Assembly: GCF_003576645.1 (NCBI RefSeq)
Contig: NC_044924.1
Coordinates: 19,649,231 to 19,713,230, forward strand
Direction of reading: 5' to 3'
Source: Ipomoea triloba
Lineage: Eukaryota; Streptophyta; Magnoliopsida; Solanales; Convolvulaceae
DNA: 64,000 bases
In this document: positions 34,084-45,380 of the stretch, one piece after another
Layout: every line of letters starts with the position of its first letter
Position numbering within the stretch: position 1 is the first letter of the stretch
The notes under the pieces: generated by a model
The model's input: the letters and a program-made list of their open reading frames with translations, nothing else
Database searches by the model: none
What the model was told of the DNA's origin: nothing
Translations under genes and position numbers: made by a program

Positions 34084-37000
34084 ATGGCTTTTGTTGCTTT
34101 AACTTCTCTCATTCAAACCATTGAGATTGAGTTTCTGCAACCCACCCCAAGACAAAGGTTGTCTCTCCATGATCATGATCGAGCAGGAATAAACTCTTTC
34201 CTTGCAAACCTGTCTTCTTTGCTAGCCCTTCTCCAGAAGGATTCGAATGGTAATGGTGGTGCTCTCAGTCTCAGAGATTTGGAAATCCAAATCAGAGACT
34301 TTGCACTCAAAGCTGAAGACGACATTGAAATACAACTTAGCAACATCTTTATGGATCAAGACGGAGGGATACCCCCTACAAAGAAGATGAAGATCCTATT
34401 CCCCGGACAGACAAATGATTTCATGTGTTGTAGGGCATCAGACGAACTGCATCAAACTTTGCGAGAAGCAGCAGAAAATGCAACACAGCTGTTGAAGATT
34501 CTAACCAGGGAAAAGGAGTCATGTGCAAGTAAGAGAGAGATGGGTATTGTTGCTTTAACTATTCTCATCACAAAATCTAAGTATTACTTTTTGCAACCCT
34601 TCCCAACAGTGTATCTTGGTGATAAAGAAGCAATGAAATCTTTCTTCAGAAATATTTCTTCTTTGCAAGCCTGCTTATTGCAGAGGAAATCCACTGGTGG
34701 TGCTGCAATCAAACTATTGCAAACCAAAATCAGAAACTTCGCACTCAAAGCTGAAAACGACATCGAAATACACTTAAACAACTTTCTTCTAGCCAAACAC
34801 ACTGAGCATGAAGAAGAAGTTTCCCAACAACTCTGTCAAACCTTGCAAGAAGCAGCCCAAATTGCAGCAGAGTTGTTGAACATTATTTACAAAGAAGAAC
34901 TGCTTTGTACTGCTTTAACTTCTTTCAGGGAAACAATTGATGAGATATTAACAAAGTCTCTTCATGATAAAGAGGGAATCAAATCCACTTTAGTGGAAAA
35001 GCTTTCTTTTCTGCAACACTTTCTGCGGGAGGAATCAAGTGCTACAACCATGGATAAGGATTTGAAAACCAAGATCAGAAACTTCACAATCGAAGCTAAG
35101 TATGACATCCTAATACAACTAAGGAACATTTCTCAAGCCAAAGAAACAAAGTCTCATGAAAAAGCTTCCAGGGGACTACATCAAGCCTTACAAGAAGCAA
35201 TAGCAAACGCAACAGAGTTGTTGAACATTTTAACCAACGAAAAAGAAAGTGCAAGAGAGATGGGTAGTGATGCTTTAAATACTTTCATGACAAAATTTTA
35301 TTACGACTTTTTGCATTCCACCCCCATAGTACCATTTCTTGACCATAGAGCAGCAATGATGTCTTTCTTTGAAAAGCTTTCTTCTTTGCAAGACTACTTA
35401 CTACAGAAGGAGTCTAGTGGTAGTGCTGGTGCTACAATCAATGATTTGGAAACCGAAATCAGATACTTTGTACTCAAGGTTGGAGATGACGTTGAAACAC
35501 AAGTGAAAAAATTAGTCCAGGCCAAAGACGACATAGAATATCAACAAAAAGCTTCCCAGCTCAATCAAACCTTGCAAGAAGCAGCCGAAATTGCAGCAGA
35601 GTTGTTAATGAGTATCAATAGTAAAAGCAATGAAGTTGATGAAGCAAATGAAACTCAACCATCAAATACTTGGTTAAAACATGCTAGCGCAGCGAATGTT
35701 GAATCTGATGGATCCACCCCGCGTGGCTTTCTAAAGCCTGAGCGCAGAATGGTTGGCCGTCACAATGATTGTAGAATGATAAAGGACCAACTCTTTTGTC
35801 CCCGTTTTGGCATTCCAGTTATAATCTCAATTGTTGGAATGGTGGGTATTGGAAAGACTACTGTAGCAAGAAATGTGTATGAAGATCCATCAGTTGCATC
35901 CAATTTCGATGTAAGAGGTTGGGTTAGTATACCTCAACACTACAATAAGAGCAGAATACTAAGCCAACTTCTTCAGTCAATTACACCAGTAAAAGAGCCA
36001 AATGTAATTAAAAAGGGAAGCACTCCTCATGAACTAGAAATGCAGGTACGCAATTGCTTTGGTGGTAAGAAGTATTTAATTGTTTTGGACAACATTACGA
36101 GCAAGCAAACCTGGGAGCAAGCTTGGACTGACATCATAGGGTGTGTTTCTAATGGATTAGTTGGAAGTTACTTGTTACTAACCACTAGACACTACTTCAA
36201 CCTAGATGCCCACATGATAAGATATATGCATATCCATAACATGACTTTGCTAGATCCGAAAGAAAGTTGGGAACTATTTTGTTATATCCTTTCTATTGAT
36301 GAAGAGCACTTGGCCCCTAAATTTGAAAAAATTAGGAACCATGTTGTGGAGAAATGTGATGGATTACCCCAGTTAATTGTTGAAGTTGCCAAGCGTTTAT
36401 CTAAATGCAACAACATACAACAAGGATGGAAAAAGATTGAAAAGGAATTAGAGTCATTGGGACTTCTAGATTGCAATGCACTCAGTGTTAGTTACAATAT
36501 CTTGCCACATCATTTGAAAGTTTGCTTTCTATACTTTGGAGTCTTCCCAAAACGTAAAAAAATTCTGGTTAAAATGCTTATAAGGTTGTGGATTGTCGAG
36601 GGATTTGTGAAGCCATTGAAACATAAGGAGTTAGAAGATGAAGCTTATGAGTACTTAGAAGAGCTTACGGATAGAAGTCTTCTCTTAGTTGAAGATCGAA
36701 GTTGTAACGGCAAAATAAAGACTTGTAGAATGCACAGTGCCTTACATAGCTTCTGCGTAGGAGAAGCTCAAAAAGGAGGTATTTTATGTGCAGTAAATAC
36801 TCAGCAACATTCAGGACTATCATTAAACGCATTTACAAATTCTTGTCGTTGGCTAAGTTCTTACTCACACAGTTTTGACTATTATGTGCTCTTTGGTACG
36901 AACATCCCTCGCTCCATTTTCTTCTTTCTTGAAAATCCTGAAATGTTTATTCCTCCGAAGCTGTTAAGAGTTTTGGCTTTTGATACTTCTATATCACTTC

Positions 37001-38046
37001 AAAGAGTGCCAGTGCAATTAGGAGGTTTAGTTTTTCTGAGATACCTATCTATAACACAATGGTTTGAGGATCTGGATGATGTAGTGTCAAATAATCCAAA
37101 TTTAGAGACACTTGTTGTTTCCGGCAACGGAGCACGAACTATCCATTTGCCATCTAGTATTTGGAAGTCACCAAACTTAAGGCATCTCGAACTTGGCAAT
37201 TCATATATGGTAGATCCCCCTTGTGCATATAAAAAGAATTTACAAACATTATCTTGGGTGGTGAGACCAATTCATTGCAGACAAAAGGTGTACAGCAAGT
37301 TCCCTAACATAAAAAATCTGAAAATTTTCCTAAAGGATGACATAGAGCCTAGTCACATTGGAAGATGTTGCAGCAATCCTATTATTTTGGATCATTTTGA
37401 CTATTCGGAAGGGCTTGAGAAGCTTAGCATTTCAGTTTCCATTGGTTGCAATGCAACCCTTCCAGAACAATGTATGTATCCTTCAGGACTGAAGAAGTTG
37501 AAGTTGAGTGGGACTAATATTTCTGTGAGGGATTTAAATGTAATTGCCAGGCTACCCCAACTTGAGGTGCTCAAGTTGGAAAATGCCTTTCATGGAACAG
37601 TATGGAAAGTAGCTTATGGAGGATTTCATCAATTAATATTCTTGCTCCTTGAAGCTAAAGAACTCAAGCAGTGGGAACTTAGCCAGAACCACTTTCGGAT
37701 GCTCAGACACTTAGTCTTAAGATCCTGTAATTGTTTGGAACAGATCCCAATTGATTTTGCAGAAATTTACACCTTGAGGTCAATTGAGTTGGAGGGGTGT
37801 AAGTCTTCCCTTGTTGCTTCTGCCAAGCAGTTACAACAGGAAGGGAGATCCAAGGATGTTGAGGTTAGGAGCTAAAGCGTGTTTCTTTTTATTTCTTTTC
37901 TATTCAATGCTGACTTTCTTTACAAAATTAGTTAGTATTTCTTTTTTATGATCTCATTTGTTTTTGTGCATTATTTTTCATAGATCAAAATCCTTGGCCC
38001 CGAATATGATGACTCACAGAAAACACATACAGAATTGTCTATGTAA
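34084..38046 (+). CDS. R1-like CC-NB-LRR resistance protein with four N-terminal coiled-coil repeats
   Basis: Intact intracellular immune receptor of the late-blight R1 type. Proposed model: exon 1 34084-37863, intron 37864-37983 (GTTAGG...CATAG), exon 2 37984-38046, giving 1280 aa; without splicing the frame ends at 37875. Exon 2 adds IKILGPEYDDSQ and a short tail, a segment conserved in the neighbouring relics. Residues 1-515 hold four related coiled-coil units, starting near 5, 157, 277 and 397, each with ALT/ALN-F, a SLQ stretch and an EDVID-like motif (AEDDI, AENDI, AKYDI, VGDDV). The NB-ARC carries the P-loop GMVGIGKTT (585-593), kinase-2 YLIVLDN (664-670, usual second Asp replaced by Asn), GLPQL (760-764), RNBS-D CFLYFGVFPKRKK and MHS (883-885) instead of MHD. 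LRRs follow to about 1255. The ATG matches the paralogue at 24425. Pathogen specificity is unknown. Confidence 0.93.
37864..37983 (+). other. Proposed intron of the NLR gene
   Basis: A 120-bp T-rich interval with GT at its start (GAG then GTTAGG) and TTTTTCATAG at its end. Splicing keeps the frame and appends a 20-codon exon conserved in the relics at 1958, 4898 and 40580. The donor is not a strong consensus, so retention is possible. Confidence 0.75.
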
Positions 38047-38604
38047 GATGACTTGGGCGGCCAGCCTCATAGTAAATAACTGTTGGAAAACGGTATGTGT
38101 TAGGTTACATGTGTCTTGCTCCTATATTTTTATTTGCATGCCAAATACAGTACATATAGTTGCATATACAAAAAATAAATTCATTGGTTAAGATTTAATG
38201 ATTCGTCATTAATGGAATTAAGAAACCTGCAGATCGAGTATCTAGAACTTGGTCTTGAAAGATGGGCTCAAGAGCTTTGTGTTAAAAAGACGGTGGATAA
38301 CTTTTTATTAGCAAACATTATATTGTGAGGGAGAAGAAGATGTATGTTGGTCATTAAAGATCTACTACTACTACTTCATGAGTATATGTGGCTGGGGCAA
38401 GGAAGGTATTTCATCTGATCTAGTGTCTATATGCGATGATCATACTACTTTAATTTACATCTCTTTTCTTTTCTCTACCTCTCATAATATAACTAATCCT
38501 GAGTATTAATAGAAGCACACCTTTCCCCAAAAAAGAATGAAAAAAAAAAAAATTAACAGAGAATATTAGACTGATGTTGCTTTTTATTTTAACTTCACAA
38601 CTAT

Positions 38605-38965
38605 CAGTCGTTATACCGTGGACCATGAGTCATGGCTGATACTGCAGTTATGTTGAACTGTTACTGCAGTTGTGTTGAACGGATACTGCAGTTGTGTTGA
38701 AAGGAAACTGCAGTTGCGCGGAACAGAGGCCATTTCATCCGTCTGTAAATGCAGTTGTGTTGAACTGATACTACAGTTGTGTTGAACGGATACTGCAATT
38801 GTGTTGAATGGATACTGCAGTTATGTTGAACGGATGAACGACCTCTGTTCCGCGTAACTGCAGTTTCCTTTCAACACAACTGCAGTATCTTTTCAACACA
38901 ACTGCAGTATCCGTTCAACACAACTGCAGTATCAGCAATGACCATGGTCCACCATATAATTTGCG
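38605..38965. mobile_element. Foldback MULE-type MITE with CTGCAGT minisatellite arms
   Basis: The element is flanked by a perfect 9-bp duplication CACAACTAT (38596-38604, 38966-38974). The uninterrupted sequence is present in unit A near 346. The arms share GTGGACCAT/ATGGTCCAC and then several 23-bp units of the type ACTGCAGTTGTGTTGAACGG on the left and their complements on the right, so the element can fold almost end to end. 361 bp, no gene. Confidence 0.88.
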
Positions 38966-38992
38966 CACAACTATTGAACTACTAATTACTAT

Positions 38993-39286
38993 GGCCATGT
39001 TTGGTAAAATGGTTGTTAGCTGATTGGGTTAGAGGGTATGATTACTTGATAACATTAGCTTTTTGTAGAAAAGTGTTTGGTAACTTAGCTGTTAGCTGAT
39101 AACTGTTTGATATAATTTCTTTTCTCAAAAAGCTAATTGAGCAACTTTTTGAATTTTAACATTTTAGAGTTAATAAAAGTTGATTAATCAAACACTTATA
39201 TTGATTTTTTAACTAAGTCAAACAATTAATAGTGGTCAAATAAACCAAAATTGCCTGATAGGCTAACTATTTTACCAAACAGGGCC
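38993..39286. mobile_element. MITE with GGCCATGTTTGGT inverted repeats
   Basis: The left end GGCCATGTTTGGTAAAAT and the right end ATTTTACCAAACAGGGCC are inverted repeats with one mismatch, flanked by TAT on both sides. 294 bp, AT-rich, non-coding. The short TAT suggests a PIF/Harbinger-like element, but hAT MITEs have similar ends, so the superfamily is left open. Confidence 0.65.
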
Positions 39287-39496
39287 TATTTCTGTTTGGA
39301 TAAATGAATGAAACATTGAATATAATTTGCCAACAGCCCAACAACTAACAGTATGAAATAAAAAATGGAGAAGTTTAGAATCACAGCATGAAATTATCCT
39401 ACAAAACTTACACCTCTACATACAGTTGCTATCTAACAACTTTGTTTATGTGATATGATGTTGATATGTTTGTTGCATTCTTTTCACTATAAACAG

Positions 39497-39843
39497 GTAG
39501 TTAGTAGAGTTTGAAAAGTTTTACAAGTGACTTGGAGAATGCCTTCTGTGAAAAAACTCAAAAAAGTATGGGAAGTAGCTAAAGGAGAATTCTATGGACG
39601 ACTAAGACTCTTGCTAGCTTCTTTAAGCTAATAAACTTGAGCATTGCGCAAGCTATGCGATGGCGATTTCCCATGTCTCAAGTTGTTAGTCTTGAGATGT
39701 TATTGTTTGGAAAAGTTCCCTTGATGTTTAACAGAAAATTTGAACCTGCAGTCAATTAAGTTGGATTAGTGTGGCCCTTCCCTTGTTGCTTTTGCTAAGC
39801 AGATTCAGTACTGGCAAGTTGAAATGGGAAACTGCATTTTGAG
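39497..39843 (+). pseudogene. R1-like LRR exon fragment, type 1 (unit C)
   Basis: Homologous to 1476-1817 (LRLLL, CLKLLVLRCYCLEKF-like, LQSIKLD), with frame breaks, including TGA after KVP and TAG after LD. It ends in GAG before GTTAGA at 39844. The acceptor seen in units A and B is damaged (TTTTCAC). Non-functional relic. Confidence 0.5.
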
Positions 39844-40279
39844 GTTAGAAGCTACAGTGTATGATCCATTCTCAACTATACTATTTCTTTTCCATTCTAT
39901 ATGGATGATAACTTTCTTTACAAACTTGTTACTATGAATGTAAGATGCTATTGTAGAATGTAGACTATCCAAAAAATGCTAACTAACCACTTTTATAATG
40001 CAAAATTTGAGGGTTAACTAAACCACTTAAATGGTAGTGGTAAATGGTTTACTACAATGCAATTAAAGGTTTAATTTTGTGATGATGATGATATCTGCCT
40101 TGCAATTTTTTTTCCTTGTAAATAGAGTGGAGAGGAGTATAGGAAAAGATTGGCACAATTATATTCTATGAAATTTGTCGAAGCAAATATAATTGAAAAG
40201 GTTTTCCAGCAACTTGAAGAAAAATGTACTGAAATTTCTTTCTTTTAATTTGTTAAGATGAATGTGGGGATCTGTTACA

Positions 40280-40630
40280 TACAAGAATGGCTCGTGCTGT
40301 TAAAAAGGAATGATCCTGTAATTGTTTGGAATAGATGCCAAAGAATTTTCTATGTTACAACTTGGAGTCAATTGCGTTGGAGGGGTGTCACTCTTCCCTT
40401 GTCCTTCTTCCAATCAGTTTCAACAAAAGAGAGGATACACGGATTTAAAGGTTAGAAGCTAAAACTTGTTTCATTCTTAATTTGTATTTCTTTTCTATCA
40501 ATGCTGTCTTTCTTTACAAAATCAGTACCTTTTTTTTTTTTTTTTCAATCTAATTTCATTTTCTGGATTATATTTCACAGATCAAAATTCAAGACCCTTA
40601 ATACGACAATAACAAATACAGAAGTGTGTA
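40280..40630 (+). pseudogene. R1-like terminal LRR and exon-2 relic (unit C, extra copy)
   Basis: Part of this resembles the last LRRs of the NLR genes (NCLEQIP-like, LESIALEG, SLVLLPISFN-like), ending at AAAGGTTAGAAGC as the exon 1 border does. After TTTCACAG at about 40580 comes ATCAAAATTC and an exon-2-like stretch. It is closest to the 3' end of unit B (VTLPLSLLPSSYN), so it marks a further partial duplication inside unit C. Frames are broken. Confidence 0.45.
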
Positions 40631-40897
40631 TGAAAGAAGTCTTGTTCAGCCTCATAGTATACAACTCTCAGAAAATGGTAAGTGTTAGGTTACTACATGC
40701 GTCAGGTATCTACATTATATTTTTTATTTGCATTATTTCATATCAAATAAAATGATGTGCTGATTTTTCAGTTGTATAATTTTTGCATTTTATAGAGTTA
40801 CATCCCACTTTATTTATTTATTTTATCTAGTAACTGTAGCTTACACTAGAGTCAGGCTTGTATAGTACAGTTGTAATTACAAAAAAAATAAATTCCG

Positions 40898-40976
40898 GGT
40901 GTTTAACAGAAAATTTGAACCTGCCGTCTACTAAGTTGGATACTGGCAAGTTGAAAAGGGAAACTGCATTTTTGAG
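40898..40976 (+). pseudogene. Short LRR type 1 scrap (unit C)
   Basis: This repeats the end of the type 1 fragment (TGTTTAACAGAAAATTTGAA and a GAG before GTTAGATGC) with an internal deletion. It is followed near 41129 by an exon-2-like ATCAAAATCCCTAAATACG. Confidence 0.45.
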
Positions 40977-41539
40977 GTTAGATGCTACAGCACATGATCC
41001 ATTCTCAATTATTATATTTATTTTCCATTATTCCATATGGATGCTAACTTTCTTTACAAACTAGTTACTATTTCTTTTTCTAATCTAATCTCATTTTGTT
41101 TTTCTTATTCTTTTTATTTTTTTAAGATCAAAATCCCTAAATACGATGAATAATCACAAAAGAAGAGTATGTACAAGAAAACTTGGTAAGGCTCACAGTG
41201 AATTAATAGTTATTTAAAAATGGTATGTGTGAGGAGCTGAGGCTTCATATATATATGTGTCTTTGTAACTGCATGTTAAATGAAATGAAATGAAATGAAA
41301 TGGTGTTGAATTGCTACCTTGTACAGATAGTTGAAGGTTACAAATGATTGAAAGGAATTGGTTCCTCATAACTGATCACACTGAATTGTTGTCTGGTGCT
41401 TTAATTTTCTCCCCTTAGCTTGTTACTCATCAATAAATTCCAAGTGCTATCATTATTGATACAATGCAATTACCTTGTGTTTGAAAAATGCATGGCAGTG
41501 GATATTCATTCTTTGACAGACAAAGCAAGTAGTTTCTCA

Positions 41540-42130
41540 TTTGCTGAGCGGACCATTAAATTAAAGATGACTTAGAGCCCAAATTCACTTGTGGATGGTG
41601 TAGTAATCCCATGCAATCATTTTGGATAATCTTGACTATTTGGAAGGCCGGGCTTGAGAAGCTAATTAAGGATTTCAGCTGCACTATAACCCTTCAAATC
41701 AGTATATGTCTCCTTTCGTAAGTACTGAAGAAGTTGAGATTGAGTGGGCTTCATCTCTCTGAGAGCAAGGCAATTAACGGTAATTGTCATGCGTGTTCTC
41801 CAGCTTAAGGTGCGTAATCTACAAAATGATTTCCATGGAATAGCATGGGAAGTAGCTGAAGGGGGATTCCATCTATTAGGATTACTATATTATGGTATTG
41901 TATGGAAGAGATTCTTAGGAGTTTTTCATATATTTTGCAGTCAGCAGCCCTTCTGTTGTCACTGCTGCCAAGAAGATTCATTATGTTTGAGGTTAGAAGC
42001 TACCTACAACATATATCCTTCATTCTTAATTTTTTTACTTTCTTTATAAAAGATTTTACTATGTTTTTTTCTCAGATCTTATTTCGTTGTCTTATTTTTC
42101 TATAGATTAAAATCAACTAGCTTGATATGA
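41540..42130 (+). pseudogene. R1-like LRR fragment, type 2, with degenerate terminal exon (unit C)
   Basis: Homologous to 4262-4948 of unit A (GLEKLI, LRLSGLHLSE-like, AWEVAEGGFHLLGLLY) but shortened and frame-broken, with small insertions. It ends in GAG before GTTAGAAGC near 41992. The downstream exon has an early stop (IKIN then TAG at about 42120). Confidence 0.5.
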
Positions 42131-42977
42131 GGAATCACCGTATCCACATGTAGACCTCACAATGGATTTATTGTTTACTTATAGAGACGTATAGTATCTG
42201 CCCCGATTAATTGCAACATATACTATTTCATCTGATCTTTTATAAAACAAGACTAGCTTTCTGGTTTCTCTTTCAAAAAATGCTTTTGATATTCTTTGAC
42301 AGCCAAATGTTTCTCATTTAATTTGTAGGCTAGGGCATTAAGGATAAACTTCCTCAATTCCAGCATATAAAAGATGCAGTATCGTCAGATCTGGTTTTGG
42401 CAATATGATATTCTCAATGCAATGGATAGCTCAGTAGCTACTATCTTCGATCAAGATACTATTACAGAGTATCCAAAATATGCTAATAGATGGCATTGAA
42501 ACACGGACTAAGGAACTTCCTCTCAAGTGGACAATTTAATGGTCAGTTTTTCCTCAGAAGGAAGGAGATGCATGCTGGTGATCAATACCAATATATATGC
42601 TTAATTTAGTTAACTAATGTTAGATGGTTTTCAAAGGATTCATGTTGGTGGCTATAGCAGCCAAGTTTATTCATCTGATGCCTATATGAGATGATGATGT
42701 GAGTATATGACTTTACATCTGGGTTTCTTTTCTGTGCTGCAAGCCTGCAAATAATTCTTTGTTTTGATATGGTTTTGCCGAATTTTTTTTGAACTAGTAG
42801 TGCTCAAGCTAATTGGAGATGTTGAGATTGTGAGGAATTGGTTGGTTACTTTGTTCTGCCTCTTGCTGATTGATATTGATTTACAAGGTGAGTATAATTC
42901 TGAAAACTTCTCTTATTATAGTTGATTGAAAATTACCTTTATTGCTTCAAAGCAAAGATTGATAGTGATCTTGGGTT
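42131..42977. other. NLR unit C 3' flank
   Basis: The sequence is related to 27640-27960 and to the first kilobase of the window (blocks around GTATCCA, GGTGGC, TGATATTGATTTACAAGG). No coding frame. The homology continues up to the LINE insertion at 42978. Confidence 0.5.
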
Positions 42978-43483
42978 TTTTTTTCTTTTTTTTTTGGAGG
43001 AAAAAAAGCTTAATGCATTAAATCATAGGAAAGTCAATCAACAAGAAACAAAGGGGGCAATCAAACCATTCCCTGCAACCTGATACAGAACTGGCTTCCC
43101 GAGCAACAGTGTGGGCAGCACGATTCGCACTTCGCTTAGCAAAACGAAATTCAACACCACTTATCATGGATGCCAAATTCTCTACATCGTCAATAATAAA
43201 ACCAAAGATAGAAGTAAAAGGGTCTGACATAGTGCAAATAAACTAGTTGTGAATCTGTCTCTACGTCAATATCACCCAATTCCGTATCCTTTAACCAACT
43301 CAGAGCCTCACGGATACAGACTGCTTCAGCCTCTTTCACTGGATAATTTCCCGCTACTCGCAAATTCTTGGCTGCCAAAAAAATGGCCACCCATCCAAAG
43401 CCCATAGTATTGTTTTCTTCATTCAAACTGACATCAGTATTGAGCTTTAATCTGTCAGGCATTGGGGTATTCCATTTTTCCTC
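42978..43483 (-). mobile_element. LINE 1, 3' segment: RNase H domain and poly(A) end
   Basis: On the minus strand the frame reads LKLNTDVSLNEENNTMGFGW, AEAVCIREALSWLKD, DVETDSQLV, FRFAKRSANRAAHTVAREA, an RNase H-like domain of a plant LINE ORF2. A frameshift lies near 43200-43240. Poly(T) on the plus strand at 42978-43000 is the poly(A) tail. It continues the LINE whose upstream part lies beyond the Copia element at 49211-50710. Five-prime truncated and defective. Confidence 0.88.
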
Positions 43484-44077
43484 TGTTAATTAAAACCTTT
43501 ATGCGCTTATAACTTGAATGCGGAAGTACAAATAATAATGAAAGGCATTGTAAATCAAATTAATCAACTAAACAATGTTCATGATTATGGATCTTTAATT
43601 AAAACAAGAATAAAGATAAAGACTTACTTGATTCCATTGGAGACGTAATCTCTAACCTGAATAATCAAGAATGCTTCACCTCTCTGATGTGTATGCCTTA
43701 ATTACCTCCTGATGATACGGAGACTAGAAAACTCAAAGACTAGAAACTTATGATTGGAAAAACCATATGATCCCTAGAGTTTTCATGGGTATTTATAGAT
43801 GTGATGAGAACCCCTCTTTAAAGAGGAATGGGAAACTTCCTTTTAAGGAATATAAATCCATCTAGGAATGTGAAACCTCCTTTTAGGAGAACTCATATCC
43901 TTTTTCCATTATACATCTTTTAACCCTTATATACTTAAATTTTAACAAAATGAGTGGGAGGGAATTTCACCTAGTAATTCCGCCTTTATACATCACTAAT
44001 CATCAACGTGAGTCCTTATGGAATTACAACCTTTATTATATAAATAAATCAATGTTAGGAAATAATTATTTCTAACA
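43484..44077 (-). repeat. Copia 3' LTR
   Basis: 594 bp, starts TGTTAATTAAAACC and ends TTTCTAACA in plus orientation. Paired with 48622-49210. Differences include a 5-bp indel near its right end (AAATAAATC against AAATC) and scattered substitutions. Confidence 0.93.
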
Positions 44078-44599
44078 GTCTCCCACTTGATTCATATAAG
44101 CATGAAACCTTTATTATATGAATCAACGTTAGGAATAAATTATTTCTAACATTCTCCACTTGATTCATATAAGCATGACTTTACATTTTCAATCCTTAAT
44201 TTGAGCTCACTTAATATGAAAATGTAAAAGTCAGAACCTCATCGAACTTTACTAACCGAATCATGGCGGTTACAGGCCTGACATAGCGTCCTGCTCCCTT
44301 CCATGTATCACATTTAATAAGAATTCGAACCATAATAATAAGATCAAAATCCAAAATAACCTTATTCCTTATGTCTTAACTAAATAAGACCAATGTTATC
44401 ACTTCTGAATTATGCATAAATAAGTGATCAACATCAACAATAACAAAATCAAAACCTGAATAGATATCTAAGAGTATCAACAACCCAATGTGCTAATCAA
44501 ACATAAATCCATACATGTATGGCAAGATTAACCGTTATACAAGGACTTTACCAGTATGCCCAATTTTACCAACATGGCCAATGAAGGTTTTGGGCGCCA

Positions 44600-45360
44600 A
44601 TCCCTTAGTCAACGGATCCGCGATCACAAGATCGATGCCAAAATGCACTATTGATACTCTTTTGATTTTGTACCTTCTCCTTAACAGACAGAAATTTCAA
44701 ATCTATGTACTTGGCACCTTTAGTATATCTGTCGTTATTTGAGAAGAACACAGTTGTCGCAATATCACAATGAATCCTCAATGGTTTGGCTATAGTGTCG
44801 ACAATGCCAAAACCAGGAATAAAATTGCGCAATCATGATGATTTGAATCTGTAGCCTCAAAGCTTGCTACAAATTCTACCTCCATAGTGGAAGGAGTAAT
44901 GACAAACTCCTTCACACTTTTCAAAATATTGCTCTACCAGCAAGTAGGAAAATATGTCCGAATGTGGAGTTTCTGTTATCCAAACATTCGCCATAGCCTG
45001 AGTATGAATAACCTACAACCTCCAGGTTATTCTTCCTTCTATATGTGAGCATGTGGTCCTTAGTGCCTTGTAAGTATCCTAGGACCTTCTTTGCAGTTTA
45101 CCAGTTTATATCTTTCTAAAACTTTGTTAATGTAAGCCTTCTGGGATAAACCTAAATCCCTTGTGATCTATCATGAAACATTTCTATTCCAATCACAAAT
45201 GAAGTCTTACCCTTATCCTTCATTTCAAAGTTCTTAGAAAGATATTCCTTAACATCACGCATTATACCTTTATCAAAATAATTCTCAAAGAGTCTTTCAG
45301 AAAGAAAGTCTCTTTATAACCAAAATGAGAATTATTGCCCTGTATGGCTTGGTTAAATGA
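44600..45360 (-). pseudogene. Copia RT C-terminal part and RNase H remains
   Basis: On the minus strand the sequence reads in broken frames NFEMKDKGKTSFVIGIEM, ILGLSQKAYINKVLERYK and then, at 44832-44605, GIVDTIAKPLRIHCDIATTV, FFSNNDRYTKGAKYIDL. These are the Copia RT thumb/connection and RNase H with its CD-N-A motif. I cannot find the YVDD catalytic block: upstream, sequence passes from the integrase tail almost directly to this part, so the RT core appears deleted. Confidence 0.7.
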
Positions 45361-45380
45361 GACTGGATCATTATCAATGC

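Noticed and set aside
34584..37199. Minus ORFs of 64-72 codons within the NLR
   Set aside because: Antisense to a well-supported coding exon; similar ones occur in the paralogue.
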